A stretch of DNA of 64,000 nt, taken from the NCBI RefSeq assembly GCF_026967795.1, contig NZ_JAPVBH010000005.1, forward strand, positions 348,222 through 412,221, in the 5' to 3' direction. This DNA is from Modestobacter sp. VKM Ac-2986. Its GTDB lineage: Bacteria > Actinomycetota > Actinomycetes > Mycobacteriales > Geodermatophilaceae. Below the pieces are notes generated by a model. The model had not been told where the DNA came from and ran no database searches. It saw nothing but the letters and a program-made list of their open reading frames with translations. Position numbers and translations under genes: made by a program. Positions 7,454 to 15,821 of the stretch are shown here, in pieces. The stretch's first letter is position 1, and every line of letters starts with the position of its first letter.

Positions 7454-8035
7454 ATGCCCGCAACCACCCGCGAACGCGCGCTCGAGGCGGCCGTGGAGTT
7501 GCTGGGCGCAGAGGGCGTGCGCGCTCTGAGTCATGCTCGGGTCGATCGACGAGCGGGCCTCCCGGCCGGGTCGACCTCGAACTGGTACCGCACCCGGCGG
7601 GCGCTGCTCGGGGGCGTCGTCGACTGGATCGCCGAGCGCGAGCGCGCCGACTTCGACGCGAGCGCGATGCCGTCGATCCGGGACGTCGGCGGGCTGATCG
7701 AGAGGCTCTCCGCCATGGCGGAGATCCAGTCCGGGCCGTTCGCCGCGCGCACCCGCGCGCGCTATGCACTCTTCCTCGAGCTCGCTGATGACCCTGAGCT
7801 CAGCGAGCCGCTGCGGAGGCAACGTCGCGAGTTCGAGCGGTGGACCGAGCAGATCGTGGTCGCCGTCGGTGTGGCTGACCCCGTACCGGCCACCCGGGCC
7901 TTGATGGCCCTCGCTGACGGCCTCCTGCTGCACCGGCTCACCGTCGACCCAGGACTCGACATACGCCCCGCCATCGAACGGGCAGTGCGCGCCCTGGCAG
8001 AGCGTCCGGGCACGACCACCCCCACGCCCGGTTGA
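7454..8035 (+). CDS. TetR-family transcriptional regulator
   Basis: 193 residues. The N-terminal HTH reads ATTRERALEAAVELLGAEGVRALSHARVDRRAGLPAGSTSNWYRTRRALL, the standard TetR DNA-binding region with the recognition helix ending in the NWY(R/K)TR block. The rest is a helical ligand-binding domain without recognisable subtype. Start set at ATG 7454 because AGGAGG lies at 7443-7448; the in-frame GTG at 7448 overlaps that site. It probably represses the divergent hydrolase gene and itself through the 7415-7430 palindrome (inference). Confidence 0.85.
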   Translation: MPATTRERALEAAVELLGAEGVRALSHARVDRRAGLPAGSTSNWYRTRRALLGGVVDWIAERERADFDASAMPSIRDVGGLIERLSAMAEIQSGPFAARTRARYALFLELADDPELSEPLRRQRREFERWTEQIVVAVGVADPVPATRALMALADGLLLHRLTVDPGLDIRPAIERAVRALAERPGTTTPTPG

Positions 8036-8431
8036 GTCACGGTGCCGACCGCGGAGGACCTGTCCGGCGCAGTCCATGGCCCCACGGTCTCGAGCTGCTG
8101 TGTCATCCGAGGCGGACGACACCCAGGACCTGCCGGGCACGCTGTCACGGCTGCGCCGGCACCGGGCCTCACGCGCACGGTGCTCACGGCCGCCCCCGCC
8201 GGCGAGTGGCGCAACGACCAGGCGTCACACTCGTGGCCGCACGGGTCGCCCACCCCCGCGATGGCGCCGTCAGGTGCGACTGCCGCTGCGCGTGCAGAGC
8301 CCCACTCACCGACGTCTGGCGTCTGACCCAGCCTCGGCAGGACCACCGCGATCGTGACGCCCGCCGATCGCGTCGGGCGCGCGAGTCCCCGTTCGCACGT
8401 GGTGTCTCGGACGCGGCGGTACGGTTCCGGC
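8036..8431. other. 396-bp intergenic region, no gene recognised
   Basis: No frame in this stretch, on either strand, shows a recognisable protein or typical codon bias, and the long minus-strand frame looks like noise. The right end holds a TACGGT box at 8420-8425, six bases before the MarR start. Confidence 0.4.
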
Positions 8432-8914
8432 GTGGTCCAGCAGTGGCTCGACGAGCAGCAGCAGCGCACCTGGCGGGCCTGGCTGGCCGTGACGGAGCTG
8501 CTGCCGCGCGCGCTCGACGCCCAGCTCCAGCGTGACGCCGGTCTGACCCACCCGGCCTACGTGGTGCTGGCGATGCTGTCCGAGGCCCCCGACCGCAGCC
8601 GCCGGATGAGCGACCTGGCGCGGGTGGCCAACCAGTCGCAGAGCCGGCTCTCGCACACCGTAGCCCGGCTGGAGGAGCGCGGCTGGGTGCGCCGGGAGAA
8701 GGCGACCGAGGACCGGCGCGGCAACCTCGCCGTCCTCACCGACGCCGGCCAGGACGTCGTGTCCCGGGTGGCGCCCGGGCACGTCACCGCGGTGCGCGAG
8801 GGCCTGTTCGCCGCGCTCACCCCCGAGCAGACCGAGCTGCTGGAGGTCGCGCTCACCGCCGTCCTGGAGCGGCTGGACCCCGACGCGACGCTGCGGGTGC
8901 CCGAGGCCGGCTGA
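8432..8914 (+). CDS. MarR-family transcriptional regulator
   Basis: 160 residues. Winged-helix DNA-binding core: HPAYVVLAMLSEAPDRSRRMSDLARVANQSQSRLSHTVARLEERGWVRREKATEDRRGNLAVLTDAG, including the MarR wing motif (DRRG). Flanking helices (WLDEQQQRTWRAW..., ETELLEVALTAVLERL) form the dimer interface. GTG 8432 is preferred over the more upstream in-frame start at 8354 because homologues begin near the first helix and a TACGGT box lies exactly six bases upstream, predicting a leaderless mRNA. It lies 43 bases before the luciferase-like gene, which it may regulate. Confidence 0.85.
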   Translation: MVQQWLDEQQQRTWRAWLAVTELLPRALDAQLQRDAGLTHPAYVVLAMLSEAPDRSRRMSDLARVANQSQSRLSHTVARLEERGWVRREKATEDRRGNLAVLTDAGQDVVSRVAPGHVTAVREGLFAALTPEQTELLEVALTAVLERLDPDATLRVPEAG

Positions 8915-8957
8915 CCGGCCGGGAAGCGTCCCGGACGGGGCGGCGTTGCCGCCGGTG

Positions 8958-9983
8958 ATGTCCGAGACCCCGCTGCCCCTGTCCGTCCTCGAGCTGGCCA
9001 CGGTCGGCACCGGGCAGACCACCGCCGACGCGCTGGCCAACACCACGGCCGTGGCCCGGGCCGCCGACCGGCTGGGCTACCGCCGGCTGTGGGTCGCCGA
9101 GCACCACAACATGCCGGCGGTGGCCAGCACCAACCCGCCGGTGCTGATCGCGCACCTGGCCGCGGTGACCGAGCGCATCGTCGTCGGCTCGGGCGGGGTG
9201 ATGCTGCCCAACCACGCCCCGCTCGTGGTCGCCGAGCAGTTCGCGCTGCTCGAGGCGCTGCACCCGGGCCGGATCGACCTGGGCATCGGGCGTGCGCCGG
9301 GCACCGACCAGCACACCGCGCTCGCGCTCCGCCGGGACCCGAAGGCGCTGTCGGCCGAGGACTTCCCGCAGAACGTGCTCGACCTGCTCGGGCTGTTCGG
9401 TGACGCCCGGGTCGAAGGCGGCCTGGCCGAACGGTTCAGCGCCACCCCGGCTGCGGCCACCGCGCCGCGGGTCGTGCTGCTGGGCTCCAGCAGCTTCTCC
9501 GCCCAGCTGGCCGGTCAGCTCGGGCTGCCGTTCACCTTCGCCCACCACTTCGGCAGCCCGCACACCGTGGCCGCGCTGGAGGTCTACCGGGACGCCTTCG
9601 TGCCCTCGGACCACCTGGCGCAGCCCTACGCGGTGGTCACCGCGAACGCACTGGTCGCCGACACGGACGCCGAGGCCGCCCGGCTGGCGCTGCCCGGTCA
9701 GCTGATGCGGCTGTCGATCCGGACCGGCCGGCTGCGCCCGGTGCCGAGCCTGAAGGAGGCGGCGGTGCACCCCGAGCGGGCCGCCGCGGAGAACATGCCG
9801 AGCAACGCCGTCCTCGGTGGACCGGAGCGGGTCGTGGCCGAACTGCGCGCGCTGGCCGCCGAGACCGGGGCCGACGAGCTGATGGTCACCGCGTCCACCC
9901 ACGGGGTGGCCGAGCGAGTGCGCAGCCTGGAGCTGCTGGCCGCGGCCTGGGGTCTCCCGACCGTCGAGCAGGTCGCTGCCTGA
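8958..9983 (+). CDS. LLM-class flavin-dependent oxidoreductase (luciferase-like, MsnO8-type)
   Basis: 341 residues. TIM-barrel monooxygenase-like enzyme using reduced FMN or F420. Visible: PLSVLELATVGTGQTTADAL (strand 1 and helix), RLWVAEHHNMPAVASTNPPVLIAHLAAVTERIVVGSGGVMLPNHAPLVVAEQFALLEALHPGRIDLGIGRAPGTD, the diagnostic AEHHN...GSGGVML...P...AE pattern of this subfamily, and the C-terminal GGPERVVAELRAL. ATG 8958 is chosen; GTG 8955 and TTG 8946 are in frame but not better supported. It probably forms a unit with the MarR gene. The substrate is unknown. Confidence 0.85.
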   Translation: MSETPLPLSVLELATVGTGQTTADALANTTAVARAADRLGYRRLWVAEHHNMPAVASTNPPVLIAHLAAVTERIVVGSGGVMLPNHAPLVVAEQFALLEALHPGRIDLGIGRAPGTDQHTALALRRDPKALSAEDFPQNVLDLLGLFGDARVEGGLAERFSATPAAATAPRVVLLGSSSFSAQLAGQLGLPFTFAHHFGSPHTVAALEVYRDAFVPSDHLAQPYAVVTANALVADTDAEAARLALPGQLMRLSIRTGRLRPVPSLKEAAVHPERAAAENMPSNAVLGGPERVVAELRALAAETGADELMVTASTHGVAERVRSLELLAAAWGLPTVEQVAA

Positions 9984-9985
9984 AC

Positions 9986-10021
9986 CCGTCGTCCCGCGCC
10001 CGTGGGGGCGCGGGACGACGG
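9986..10021. terminator. Strong bidirectional terminator hairpin
   Basis: A perfect 16-bp stem (CCGTCGTCCCGCGCCC and its complement) with loop GTGG lies between the convergent oxidoreductase gene and the minus-strand gene ending at 10032. No T-tract. Confidence 0.75.
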
Positions 10022-10031
10022 AGGCCGTGGA

Positions 10032-10625
10032 CTACGCGGCCTTGAGGACGGCGGCCTTCAGGCTGGTGAGGCCGGCACCGAAGGCGCCCCGGACGGTGGA
10101 GGCGGTGCGCTGCTGCTCGCCCTGCTGGGCGGCGAGCACGATCAGCACCGCGGTCAGCGCGGGGTTGACCCACTGCAGCGGCTTCTGCGCCTTCTGCGCG
10201 TCGGCGACGTCGGCCGGGGTGCCGGCGGAGGGCTCGGTGGCGGTCGCGCTGGGCACGCCGCCGCTGACCGACTTGGCGCCGATCTTCGCGCCGAACGCGC
10301 CGCTGGTGGCGGTGGTGACGATGGCGGAGACGGTGAGCACGCTCTTGACCACGGTGTTCAGCGTCGCGCCGGACTCGGTGGCCACCCGGCCACGGTCGGC
10401 GCGCAGCATGCCGACCGAACCGATGAGGTGGGCGCCGATGGCCGCGGCCTGGACGGGACCCCAGGCGCCCCAGCCGATCGAGGACAGCCGGGTGCGCTCG
10501 GTGCTGTCCTTCGCGGCGGCGGCGGCCTTGTTCAGACCGACCGCGCCCATCAGGTTGCCGCCGAACCAGGCAGCCAGGCCCAGGTCGTGCATCGAGCGGA
10601 GGACGGTGTGCTGGTCGTTCGACAT
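10032..10625 (-). CDS. Membrane-associated hypothetical protein
   Basis: 197 residues, unrecognised. It begins MSNDQHTVLRSMHDLGLAAWFGGNLMGAVGLNKAA, followed by two or three moderately hydrophobic, Ala/Gly-rich segments (GAWGPVQAAAIGAHLIGSVGML; SVLTVSAIVTTATSGAFGAKIG; VNPALTAVLIVLAAQQG) that could span the membrane, and a Pro/Ala/Thr linker near 135-150. ATG 10625 has GAGGAG seven bases upstream. Similar small membrane proteins are common in Geodermatophilaceae; function is unknown. Confidence 0.65.
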   Translation of the reverse strand: MSNDQHTVLRSMHDLGLAAWFGGNLMGAVGLNKAAAAAKDSTERTRLSSIGWGAWGPVQAAAIGAHLIGSVGMLRADRGRVATESGATLNTVVKSVLTVSAIVTTATSGAFGAKIGAKSVSGGVPSATATEPSAGTPADVADAQKAQKPLQWVNPALTAVLIVLAAQQGEQQRTASTVRGAFGAGLTSLKAAVLKAA

Positions 10626-10743
10626 GAGATCTCCTCGTGGGGCTCGGCCCGGAGGGCCGCTGCAGTGGCCGGACGGTCTCCCCGGCTCCCCGACAGCCGT
10701 GCCCGCTCGCTGCGCCGAGCAACCCCGTTGCGGGCCACCGAGT

Positions 10744-11460
10744 TCACCCCAGGTGACGGAGGAACGAGCCCGGGGCGCCCAGGAACTGCCGCCAGCTGCG
10801 GGTGAGCTCCAGCTCCTCCCACGTCGTCGGGCGCAGCCCCCACTCACCGACCTCCAGCAGCGTCGCGCCGGGCAGCGCCGCCACCACGGGGGAGTGGGTG
10901 GCGACGACCACCTGGGCGCCGCGGTCGACCAGGGCGAGCAGGTGGGACACCAGCGCCAGGCTGCCGCCGAAGGACAGCGCCGCGTCGGGCTCGTCGAGCA
11001 GGTAGGTGCCCCGCCCGGCCGCCCGGCTGGTGAGCACCTCGAGGAACGCCTCGCCGTGGGAGAGCTCGTGGAAGGAGGTCGGCTCGCCGCCGACGGACTC
11101 CAGGTGGCTGTACAGCCCGTGCAGCGTCTCGTCGCGGAGGAAGTACCCCCAGCGGGACGCCCCAGGGCTGCGCTCGACGATCAGACCGAGGGACTCCGGC
11201 TCGCTGGGGCGCGTGCTCATCCGGGTGTTCCGCGACCCGCCCTCCGGGTTGAGGCCGAGCGTGACCGCGAGCAACTCCATCACCGTCGACTTGCCCGAGC
11301 CGTTCTCCCCGACCAGGACGAGCGCCCCGGCCGGGAGCTCGAGGCCCTCGTCGACCAGTTGAGCCACCGCCGGCACGGTCAGCGGCCAGCTCCGACGCTG
11401 GGGGTCCGTCGGCAGGGCACCCGGGTCGGGGCGGACACGGCGGATCGGGCGGGAGTCCAC
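10744..11460 (-). CDS. ABC-type/RecF-like AAA ATPase
   Basis: 238 residues. Walker A GENGSGKST (51-59), signature-like FHELSHGEAFLEVL, Walker B GTYLLDEPDAAL with the catalytic Glu, and an H-loop THSPVVAAL. This is a single compact nucleotide-binding domain of the SMC/RecF/ABC class without a membrane partner nearby, similar to the stand-alone ATPases annotated 'AAA family ATPase' beside DNA repair or defence genes. Start GTG 11460; a CAGGAT box lies six bases upstream (11467-11472 minus), predicting a leaderless mRNA. Its role is not readable from context. Confidence 0.8.
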   Translation of the reverse strand: MDSRPIRRVRPDPGALPTDPQRRSWPLTVPAVAQLVDEGLELPAGALVLVGENGSGKSTVMELLAVTLGLNPEGGSRNTRMSTRPSEPESLGLIVERSPGASRWGYFLRDETLHGLYSHLESVGGEPTSFHELSHGEAFLEVLTSRAAGRGTYLLDEPDAALSFGGSLALVSHLLALVDRGAQVVVATHSPVVAALPGATLLEVGEWGLRPTTWEELELTRSWRQFLGAPGSFLRHLG

Positions 11461-11510
11461 GCGGTGATCCTGGCCCGTGGGTACGACGCGCCGTCCTACT
11501 GCACCAATGG

Positions 11511-11574
11511 CTGTCCTCCCTCACCAACGCTGGTGCGGGAGGACAGACGTGGATCAGGTCACCTGATCCACGTC
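11511..11574. promoter_or_regulatory. Two abutting perfect palindromes
   Basis: Palindrome 1 (11511-11546) has arms CTGTCCTCCC/GGGAGGACAG enclosing CACCA/TGGTG. Palindrome 2 (11546-11574) has 14-base arms (GACGTGGATCAGGT and complement) around a single central C. They share base 11546. The gap lies downstream of the carboxyltransferase operon and upstream of the ATPase gene. They could be a terminator plus an operator; the one-base centre of the second argues for a protein-binding site. Confidence 0.55.
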
Positions 11575-11649
11575 ACGACCACCGACCGACTCCGGACGGA
11601 CGACGGGCCACGTCCACACGGCGGTGACGCCGGAGGACGGCGCGGGACG

Positions 11650-13170
11650 TCAGGTGCCGAGGTGGCGCCAGCGGCGGGTGCGGCTGCGCATCCGCTCGAC
11701 GTCGTCGCGGCCCAGCAGCCCGGCCAGCTCCTGGGCGAGGACCCGCCCCAGCCGTTGGCAGAACTCCACCGGCTCGTCGGCGGCGTCGGGCCGCTCGGGC
11801 ACGACGCGGTCGACGATCCCGGCCCGCCACAGGTCGGTCGCCCGCACGCCCTGGGCGGCCGCCATCTCGTCGGCCCGGTCGACGGTGCGGTGCACGATCG
11901 CCGAGGCGCCCTCGGGTGGCAGTGGGCCCAGCCAGCCGTTGGCCGCGGCCAGCACCCGGTCGGCCGGCACCAGTGCCAGCGCGCCGCCACCGGTGCCCTG
12001 CCCGAGCAGCACGGCCAGCGTGGGCGCGGGCAGCGTGACCAGGTCGGACAGGCAGCGGGCGATCTCCCCGGCCAGCCCGCCCTCCTCGGCGGCCACCGAC
12101 AGCGCGGCACCGGGGGTGTCGATCAGGGTGAGCAGCGGCAGCCGCAGCTCCGCGGCCAGCCGCATCCCGCGGCGGGCCTCGCGCAGCGCGCCCGGGCCCA
12201 GCGGGGCGGTGGGGGACTGGTCGCGGCGGTCCTGGCCGAGCACCACGCACGGGGCGCCGCCGAAGCGGGCCAGCGCGAGCATCAGGCCGGGGTCGGACTC
12301 CCCGGCGCCGGTGCCGTTGAGCGGGACGACGTCGGTGGCCGCGGCGCGCAGCAGCTCGCGCACCCCGGGGCGGTCGGGACGGCGGGAGGCGGTGACGACG
12401 TCCCAGGCGCTGCGGTGGTCCTCGGGGTCGTCGGCGTCGGTGCCGTCGTCGGGGTCGGGGGCGGCGACCGGGGCGTCCCGGTGCCAGGTCGCCCGGGCCG
12501 ACAGCACCCGCAGCGCCCGGTCGGCGACGTCGGCGATCTCCGCGTGCGGGACGACGCCGTCGATGAGCCCGTGGGCGGCCAGGTTCTCCGAGGTCTGCAC
12601 GCCCTCCGGGAACGGCTCGCCGTAGAGGGCGGCGTAGACCCGCGGGCCCAGGAAGCCGATGGCGGCACCGGGCTCGGCGATGGTCACGTGGCCCAGCGAC
12701 CCCCAGGAGGCCAGCACACCGCCGAACGTCGGGCCGCGCAGGTAGACGAGGTAGGGCAGCCCCGCCTCCTTGTGCCGGGCGATGGCGGCGGTGATGCCGA
12801 CCATCTGCAGGAAGGCGACCGTGCCCTCCTGCATGCGGGTGCCGCCGGAGACCGGGGCGGCCAGCAGCGGCAGCCCCTCGGCGGTGGCCCGCTCGATCGC
12901 CGCCATCAGCCGCTCGGCGGTCGCGGTCCCGATGGAGCCGGCCAGGAAGCCGAACTCACCGGCGACGAGTGCGACCCGGCGTCCGCGCAGCGTCGCCTCA
13001 CCGGTGACGACCGCCTCGTCCTGCTGCGTCTTCTCCGCCGCCCGCGCCAGCTCGGCGGCGTAGGCGTCGTCGACCTCGCGCGGCGGCACCGGGGTGTCCC
13101 AGGACCGCCAGGACCCCTCGTCCAGCACCAGGTCCCGCAGCGACCGGGCGTCCAGCCGGGACGTGTTCAC
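11650..13170 (-). CDS. Fused carboxyltransferase (AccD-AccA-like)
   Basis: 506 residues with two crotonase-fold carboxyltransferase halves. The N-half (about 40-220) has VALVAGEFGFLAGSIG and SGGTRMQEGTVAFLQM...YLRGPTFGGVLASWGSLGHVTIAEPGAAIGFLGPRV, as in AccD. The C-half (about 270-500) has PLLTLIDTPGAALSVAAEEGGLAGEIARCL and GQGTGGGALALVPADRVLAAANGWLGPLPPEGASAIV, as in AccA. The Cys4 zinc ribbon of E. coli AccD is absent, and no biotin carboxylase or biotin carrier gene lies nearby. The GTG start at 13170 overlaps the CoA-transferase stop by four bases. With a MatC-like permease and a CoA transferase in the same operon, a decarboxylase-type role on malonyl- or related acyl-CoA is possible (inference). 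Confidence 0.8.
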   Translation of the reverse strand: MNTSRLDARSLRDLVLDEGSWRSWDTPVPPREVDDAYAAELARAAEKTQQDEAVVTGEATLRGRRVALVAGEFGFLAGSIGTATAERLMAAIERATAEGLPLLAAPVSGGTRMQEGTVAFLQMVGITAAIARHKEAGLPYLVYLRGPTFGGVLASWGSLGHVTIAEPGAAIGFLGPRVYAALYGEPFPEGVQTSENLAAHGLIDGVVPHAEIADVADRALRVLSARATWHRDAPVAAPDPDDGTDADDPEDHRSAWDVVTASRRPDRPGVRELLRAAATDVVPLNGTGAGESDPGLMLALARFGGAPCVVLGQDRRDQSPTAPLGPGALREARRGMRLAAELRLPLLTLIDTPGAALSVAAEEGGLAGEIARCLSDLVTLPAPTLAVLLGQGTGGGALALVPADRVLAAANGWLGPLPPEGASAIVHRTVDRADEMAAAQGVRATDLWRAGIVDRVVPERPDAADEPVEFCQRLGRVLAQELAGLLGRDDVERMRSRTRRWRHLGT

Positions 13171-14402
13171 GTGGCGTGCCCGTCCTCGACGTCGCCGCCC
13201 TCGCCCTCGGGCTGGGGGACGCCGTCCGGGTGCGACAGCCACGCCCGCAGCGCGTCACCGTCAGCGCCCAGGACCGGCGGGGGAGTGTGCTCGCGGCGGG
13301 TGGTCTCGACCTCGCCGTCCGGGCTGGGGGCGAAGAAGCGCAGCGGCGGCCCGGGCAGCGTGAGCTGCCCGGCGGTCGGGTGGTCGACGCTGATCGCCAG
13401 GCCCTGGGACAGCGTCTGCTCCCAGGCGTAGACCTCGTCGAGGGTGCGCACCTTGCCGGCCGGCACGCCCGCGGCGTCGAGCCGGGCCAGCAGCTCGGGG
13501 GCCGGGATGTCGGCGAACGTGCGCTCCAGCAGCTCGATGACCTCGTCGCGGTGCTCGACCCGCTCGCCGTTGGTGGCCATGCCCTCGGCCGCCGGGTCCA
13601 GCCCGAACTCGGTGCACAGCCGCTTCCAGAGTCCCTCGCTGCCGCAGGACAGCTGCACGCTCCCCTCCGCGCAGCGGAACAGCCCGTACGGGGCGATCGA
13701 GGGGTGGTGGTTGCCCTGCCCGCGGTTGACCTTGCCGGCCACGGTGTACGCCGTGCCCTGAAAGGCGTGCACGCCGACGACGGCGGCCAGCAGCGAGGTG
13801 CGCACGACCTGGCCGCGGCCGGTGCGCTCGCGCTCCAGCAGCGCGGCGAGCACCCCGTAGGCGCCGTACATGCCGGCCAGCAGGTCGCCGATCGGGACGC
13901 CGACCTTCTGCGGGTCCTCGGGCCCCGAGCCGGTCAGCGACATCAGCCCGGCCTCGCCCTGGGCGATCTGGTCGTAGCCGGCCCGCTGCCCCTCGGGGCC
14001 GTCGTGGCCGAAGCCCGAGATCGACAGCTGCACCAGCCGCGGGTTGAGCTCGGCGAGCACGTCGGTGCCGAAGCCGAGTCGGTCCAGCGTGCCGGGGCGG
14101 AAGTTCTCCAGCAGCACGTCGGCCCGGCGCACCAGCTCGGTCAGGACCGCCTTGTCGGCGTCGTCCTTGAGGTCGAGGGTGATCGACTCCTTGTTGCGGT
14201 TGGCCGAGAAGAAGTACGTCGACTCCCGGCCGGACCCCGTCTCGACGAACGGCGGGCCCCAGCCGCGGCTGTCGTCGCCGGCGCCGGGGCTCTCCACCTT
14301 GATCACGCGGGCGCCCAGGTCGCCGAGCATCATCCCGGCGTGCGGGCCGGCGAGGGCCCGGGTCAGGTCGACGACGAGCACGCCGTCCAGTTGTCCGGTC
14401 AC
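13167..14402 (-). CDS. CaiB/BaiF (class III) CoA transferase
   Basis: 411 residues. Moves CoA between carboxylic acids through aspartyl-anhydride and thioester intermediates. Visible: VVDLTRALAGPHAGMMLGDLGARVIKVESPGAGDDSRGWGPPF (family N-terminus), SANRNKESITLDLK, LLENFRPG and the catalytic Asp173 in VGVPIGDLLAGMYGAYGVLAALLERERTGRGQ. GTG 14402 has AGGAGG upstream. It is coupled to the carboxyltransferase by a four-base overlap and follows the permease by nine bases. Together these suggest uptake, CoA activation and carboxyl removal of a dicarboxylate; the substrate is not proven. Confidence 0.9.
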   Translation of the reverse strand: MTGQLDGVLVVDLTRALAGPHAGMMLGDLGARVIKVESPGAGDDSRGWGPPFVETGSGRESTYFFSANRNKESITLDLKDDADKAVLTELVRRADVLLENFRPGTLDRLGFGTDVLAELNPRLVQLSISGFGHDGPEGQRAGYDQIAQGEAGLMSLTGSGPEDPQKVGVPIGDLLAGMYGAYGVLAALLERERTGRGQVVRTSLLAAVVGVHAFQGTAYTVAGKVNRGQGNHHPSIAPYGLFRCAEGSVQLSCGSEGLWKRLCTEFGLDPAAEGMATNGERVEHRDEVIELLERTFADIPAPELLARLDAAGVPAGKVRTLDEVYAWEQTLSQGLAISVDHPTAGQLTLPGPPLRFFAPSPDGEVETTRREHTPPPVLGADGDALRAWLSHPDGVPQPEGEGGDVEDGHAT

Positions 14403-14411
14403 GGGAGCCTC

Positions 14412-15743
14412 CTACAGCCAGCCGGGGACGACGAAGACCAACCAGGCCACGAGCGGTCCGATGACCACCACGGCACCCGAGTAGCCCAGCATCTGCTTGT
14501 AGAACCGGTCGCGGTCGATGTCCTGGGCGTTGGCCAGCACCAGCGCGCCGTTGGTGGAGAACGGGCTGACGTCGACGATCGTGGCGGCCACGGCCAGGGC
14601 GGCCACCACCCCGACGGCACCGATCGACCCGTCGAGCAGGAACGGCACGGCCAGCGAGATGGCCACGCCGAGGATCGCGGTGGAGGAGGCGAAGGCCGAG
14701 ACGACCGCGCCGATGTAGGCCAGCAGCAGGGCCACCAGCAGCGGGCTGCCCAGCTTCGTGACGGACTCACCGACGTACTCGATCGTGCCGGCCTCCTGCA
14801 GCACGTAGACGAAGGTCAGCACCCCGGCGATGAGCAGCACGGTCGACCAGCTGATCTGCATGACCGCGCCCTTGTGCCGGGCGGCGGAGAACAGCGCCAG
14901 CACGGTGGCGATGGTGATCGAGACGAAGCCGATGTCGAGGTCGAAGGCCAGGGCCAGCACCGCCAGCGTCACCAGCCCGACCAGCGTGAGCGCCTGCTCG
15001 GCGGTGATCCGCCCGGTGGACGGCTCGTCGTCGGCGTCGCCGGTGGTGCGCACCCCGTGGCCCTTGACGACCTGCCCCGCGCCACCGGCGGTGGCCAGCT
15101 CGCGCTCGGTGGCGACCTCCTCCTCGCCGACCCGGCGGCTCAGCAGCTCCCGGCCCCCGAAGACCAGGAACAGCACGACGGCGATGGCGATGTTGAAGAC
15201 CAGGCTGGCGAGGAAGACCGTCAGCGGGCTGCCGGGCAGGCCGTTGTCGGCGACGACCTTGTTCACCGTGACGCCGTAGACGCTGATCGGGGAGAAGCCA
15301 CCGCCCTGGGCGCCGTGGACGACCATCATGCCCATCAGGAGCGGGTTGATCCGGTACTTCGCGGCGAAGCCCAGCGCGATCGGCGCGACGATCGCGACCG
15401 CGGCGGGGGACAGGGCGCCGATCGCGGTGAGCACCGCGGTGACGGCGAACATGATCCAGGGGATCAGGGCCACCCGGCCGGCCACCAGCTTCACCGCACC
15501 GCGCACCAGCAGGTCGACGGTGCCGTTGTTCTGCGCGATGGCGAAGAGGTAGGTGACGCCGATCAGCGTCAGCACCAGCCCGGCCGGGAAGCCGTCGAGG
15601 ATGTCGGCGGTCGTCATCCCGACGGCGAGCGTGCCGACCAGGAAGGCCGCCACGAACGCCAGGGCGCCCATGTTGATCGGCAGCACGGTGGCGATCGCGA
15701 AGATCGCCACGAGGGCGAGGATGGAGATGATCTCGGCGGACAC
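14412..15743 (-). CDS. SLC13/MatC-like dicarboxylate permease
   Basis: 443 residues, about 11-12 hydrophobic helices. The first 140 residues (IISILALVAIFAIATVLPINMGALAFVAAFLVGTLAVGMTTADILDGFPAGLVLTLIGVTYLF...) match the dicarboxylate-carrier MatC N-terminal domain, seen in malonate and C4-dicarboxylate transporters. The conserved PLLMGMMVVHGAQGGGFSPISVYG and ASSTAILGVAI...FSTNGALVLANA loops resemble the paired substrate-binding hairpins of ion-transporter-superfamily permeases. A hydrophilic cytosolic loop lies at 205-250. GTG 15743 has AGGAG upstream. It is the first gene of the permease-CoA-transferase-carboxyltransferase unit. Confidence 0.8.
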   Translation of the reverse strand: MSAEIISILALVAIFAIATVLPINMGALAFVAAFLVGTLAVGMTTADILDGFPAGLVLTLIGVTYLFAIAQNNGTVDLLVRGAVKLVAGRVALIPWIMFAVTAVLTAIGALSPAAVAIVAPIALGFAAKYRINPLLMGMMVVHGAQGGGFSPISVYGVTVNKVVADNGLPGSPLTVFLASLVFNIAIAVVLFLVFGGRELLSRRVGEEEVATERELATAGGAGQVVKGHGVRTTGDADDEPSTGRITAEQALTLVGLVTLAVLALAFDLDIGFVSITIATVLALFSAARHKGAVMQISWSTVLLIAGVLTFVYVLQEAGTIEYVGESVTKLGSPLLVALLLAYIGAVVSAFASSTAILGVAISLAVPFLLDGSIGAVGVVAALAVAATIVDVSPFSTNGALVLANAQDIDRDRFYKQMLGYSGAVVVIGPLVAWLVFVVPGWL

Positions 15744-15821
15744 GGAGCTCCTACGGCGACGGCGCTGCGGACGGCTGTCGCCCGGAGACGTGGGTCACCC
15801 TCTCATGATCGCCAGGAGCAC

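Noticed and set aside
10027..13431. 1,134-codon open frame on the plus strand
   Set aside because: Antisense to the membrane protein, ATPase and carboxyltransferase genes, whose products match known families or have proper start sites.
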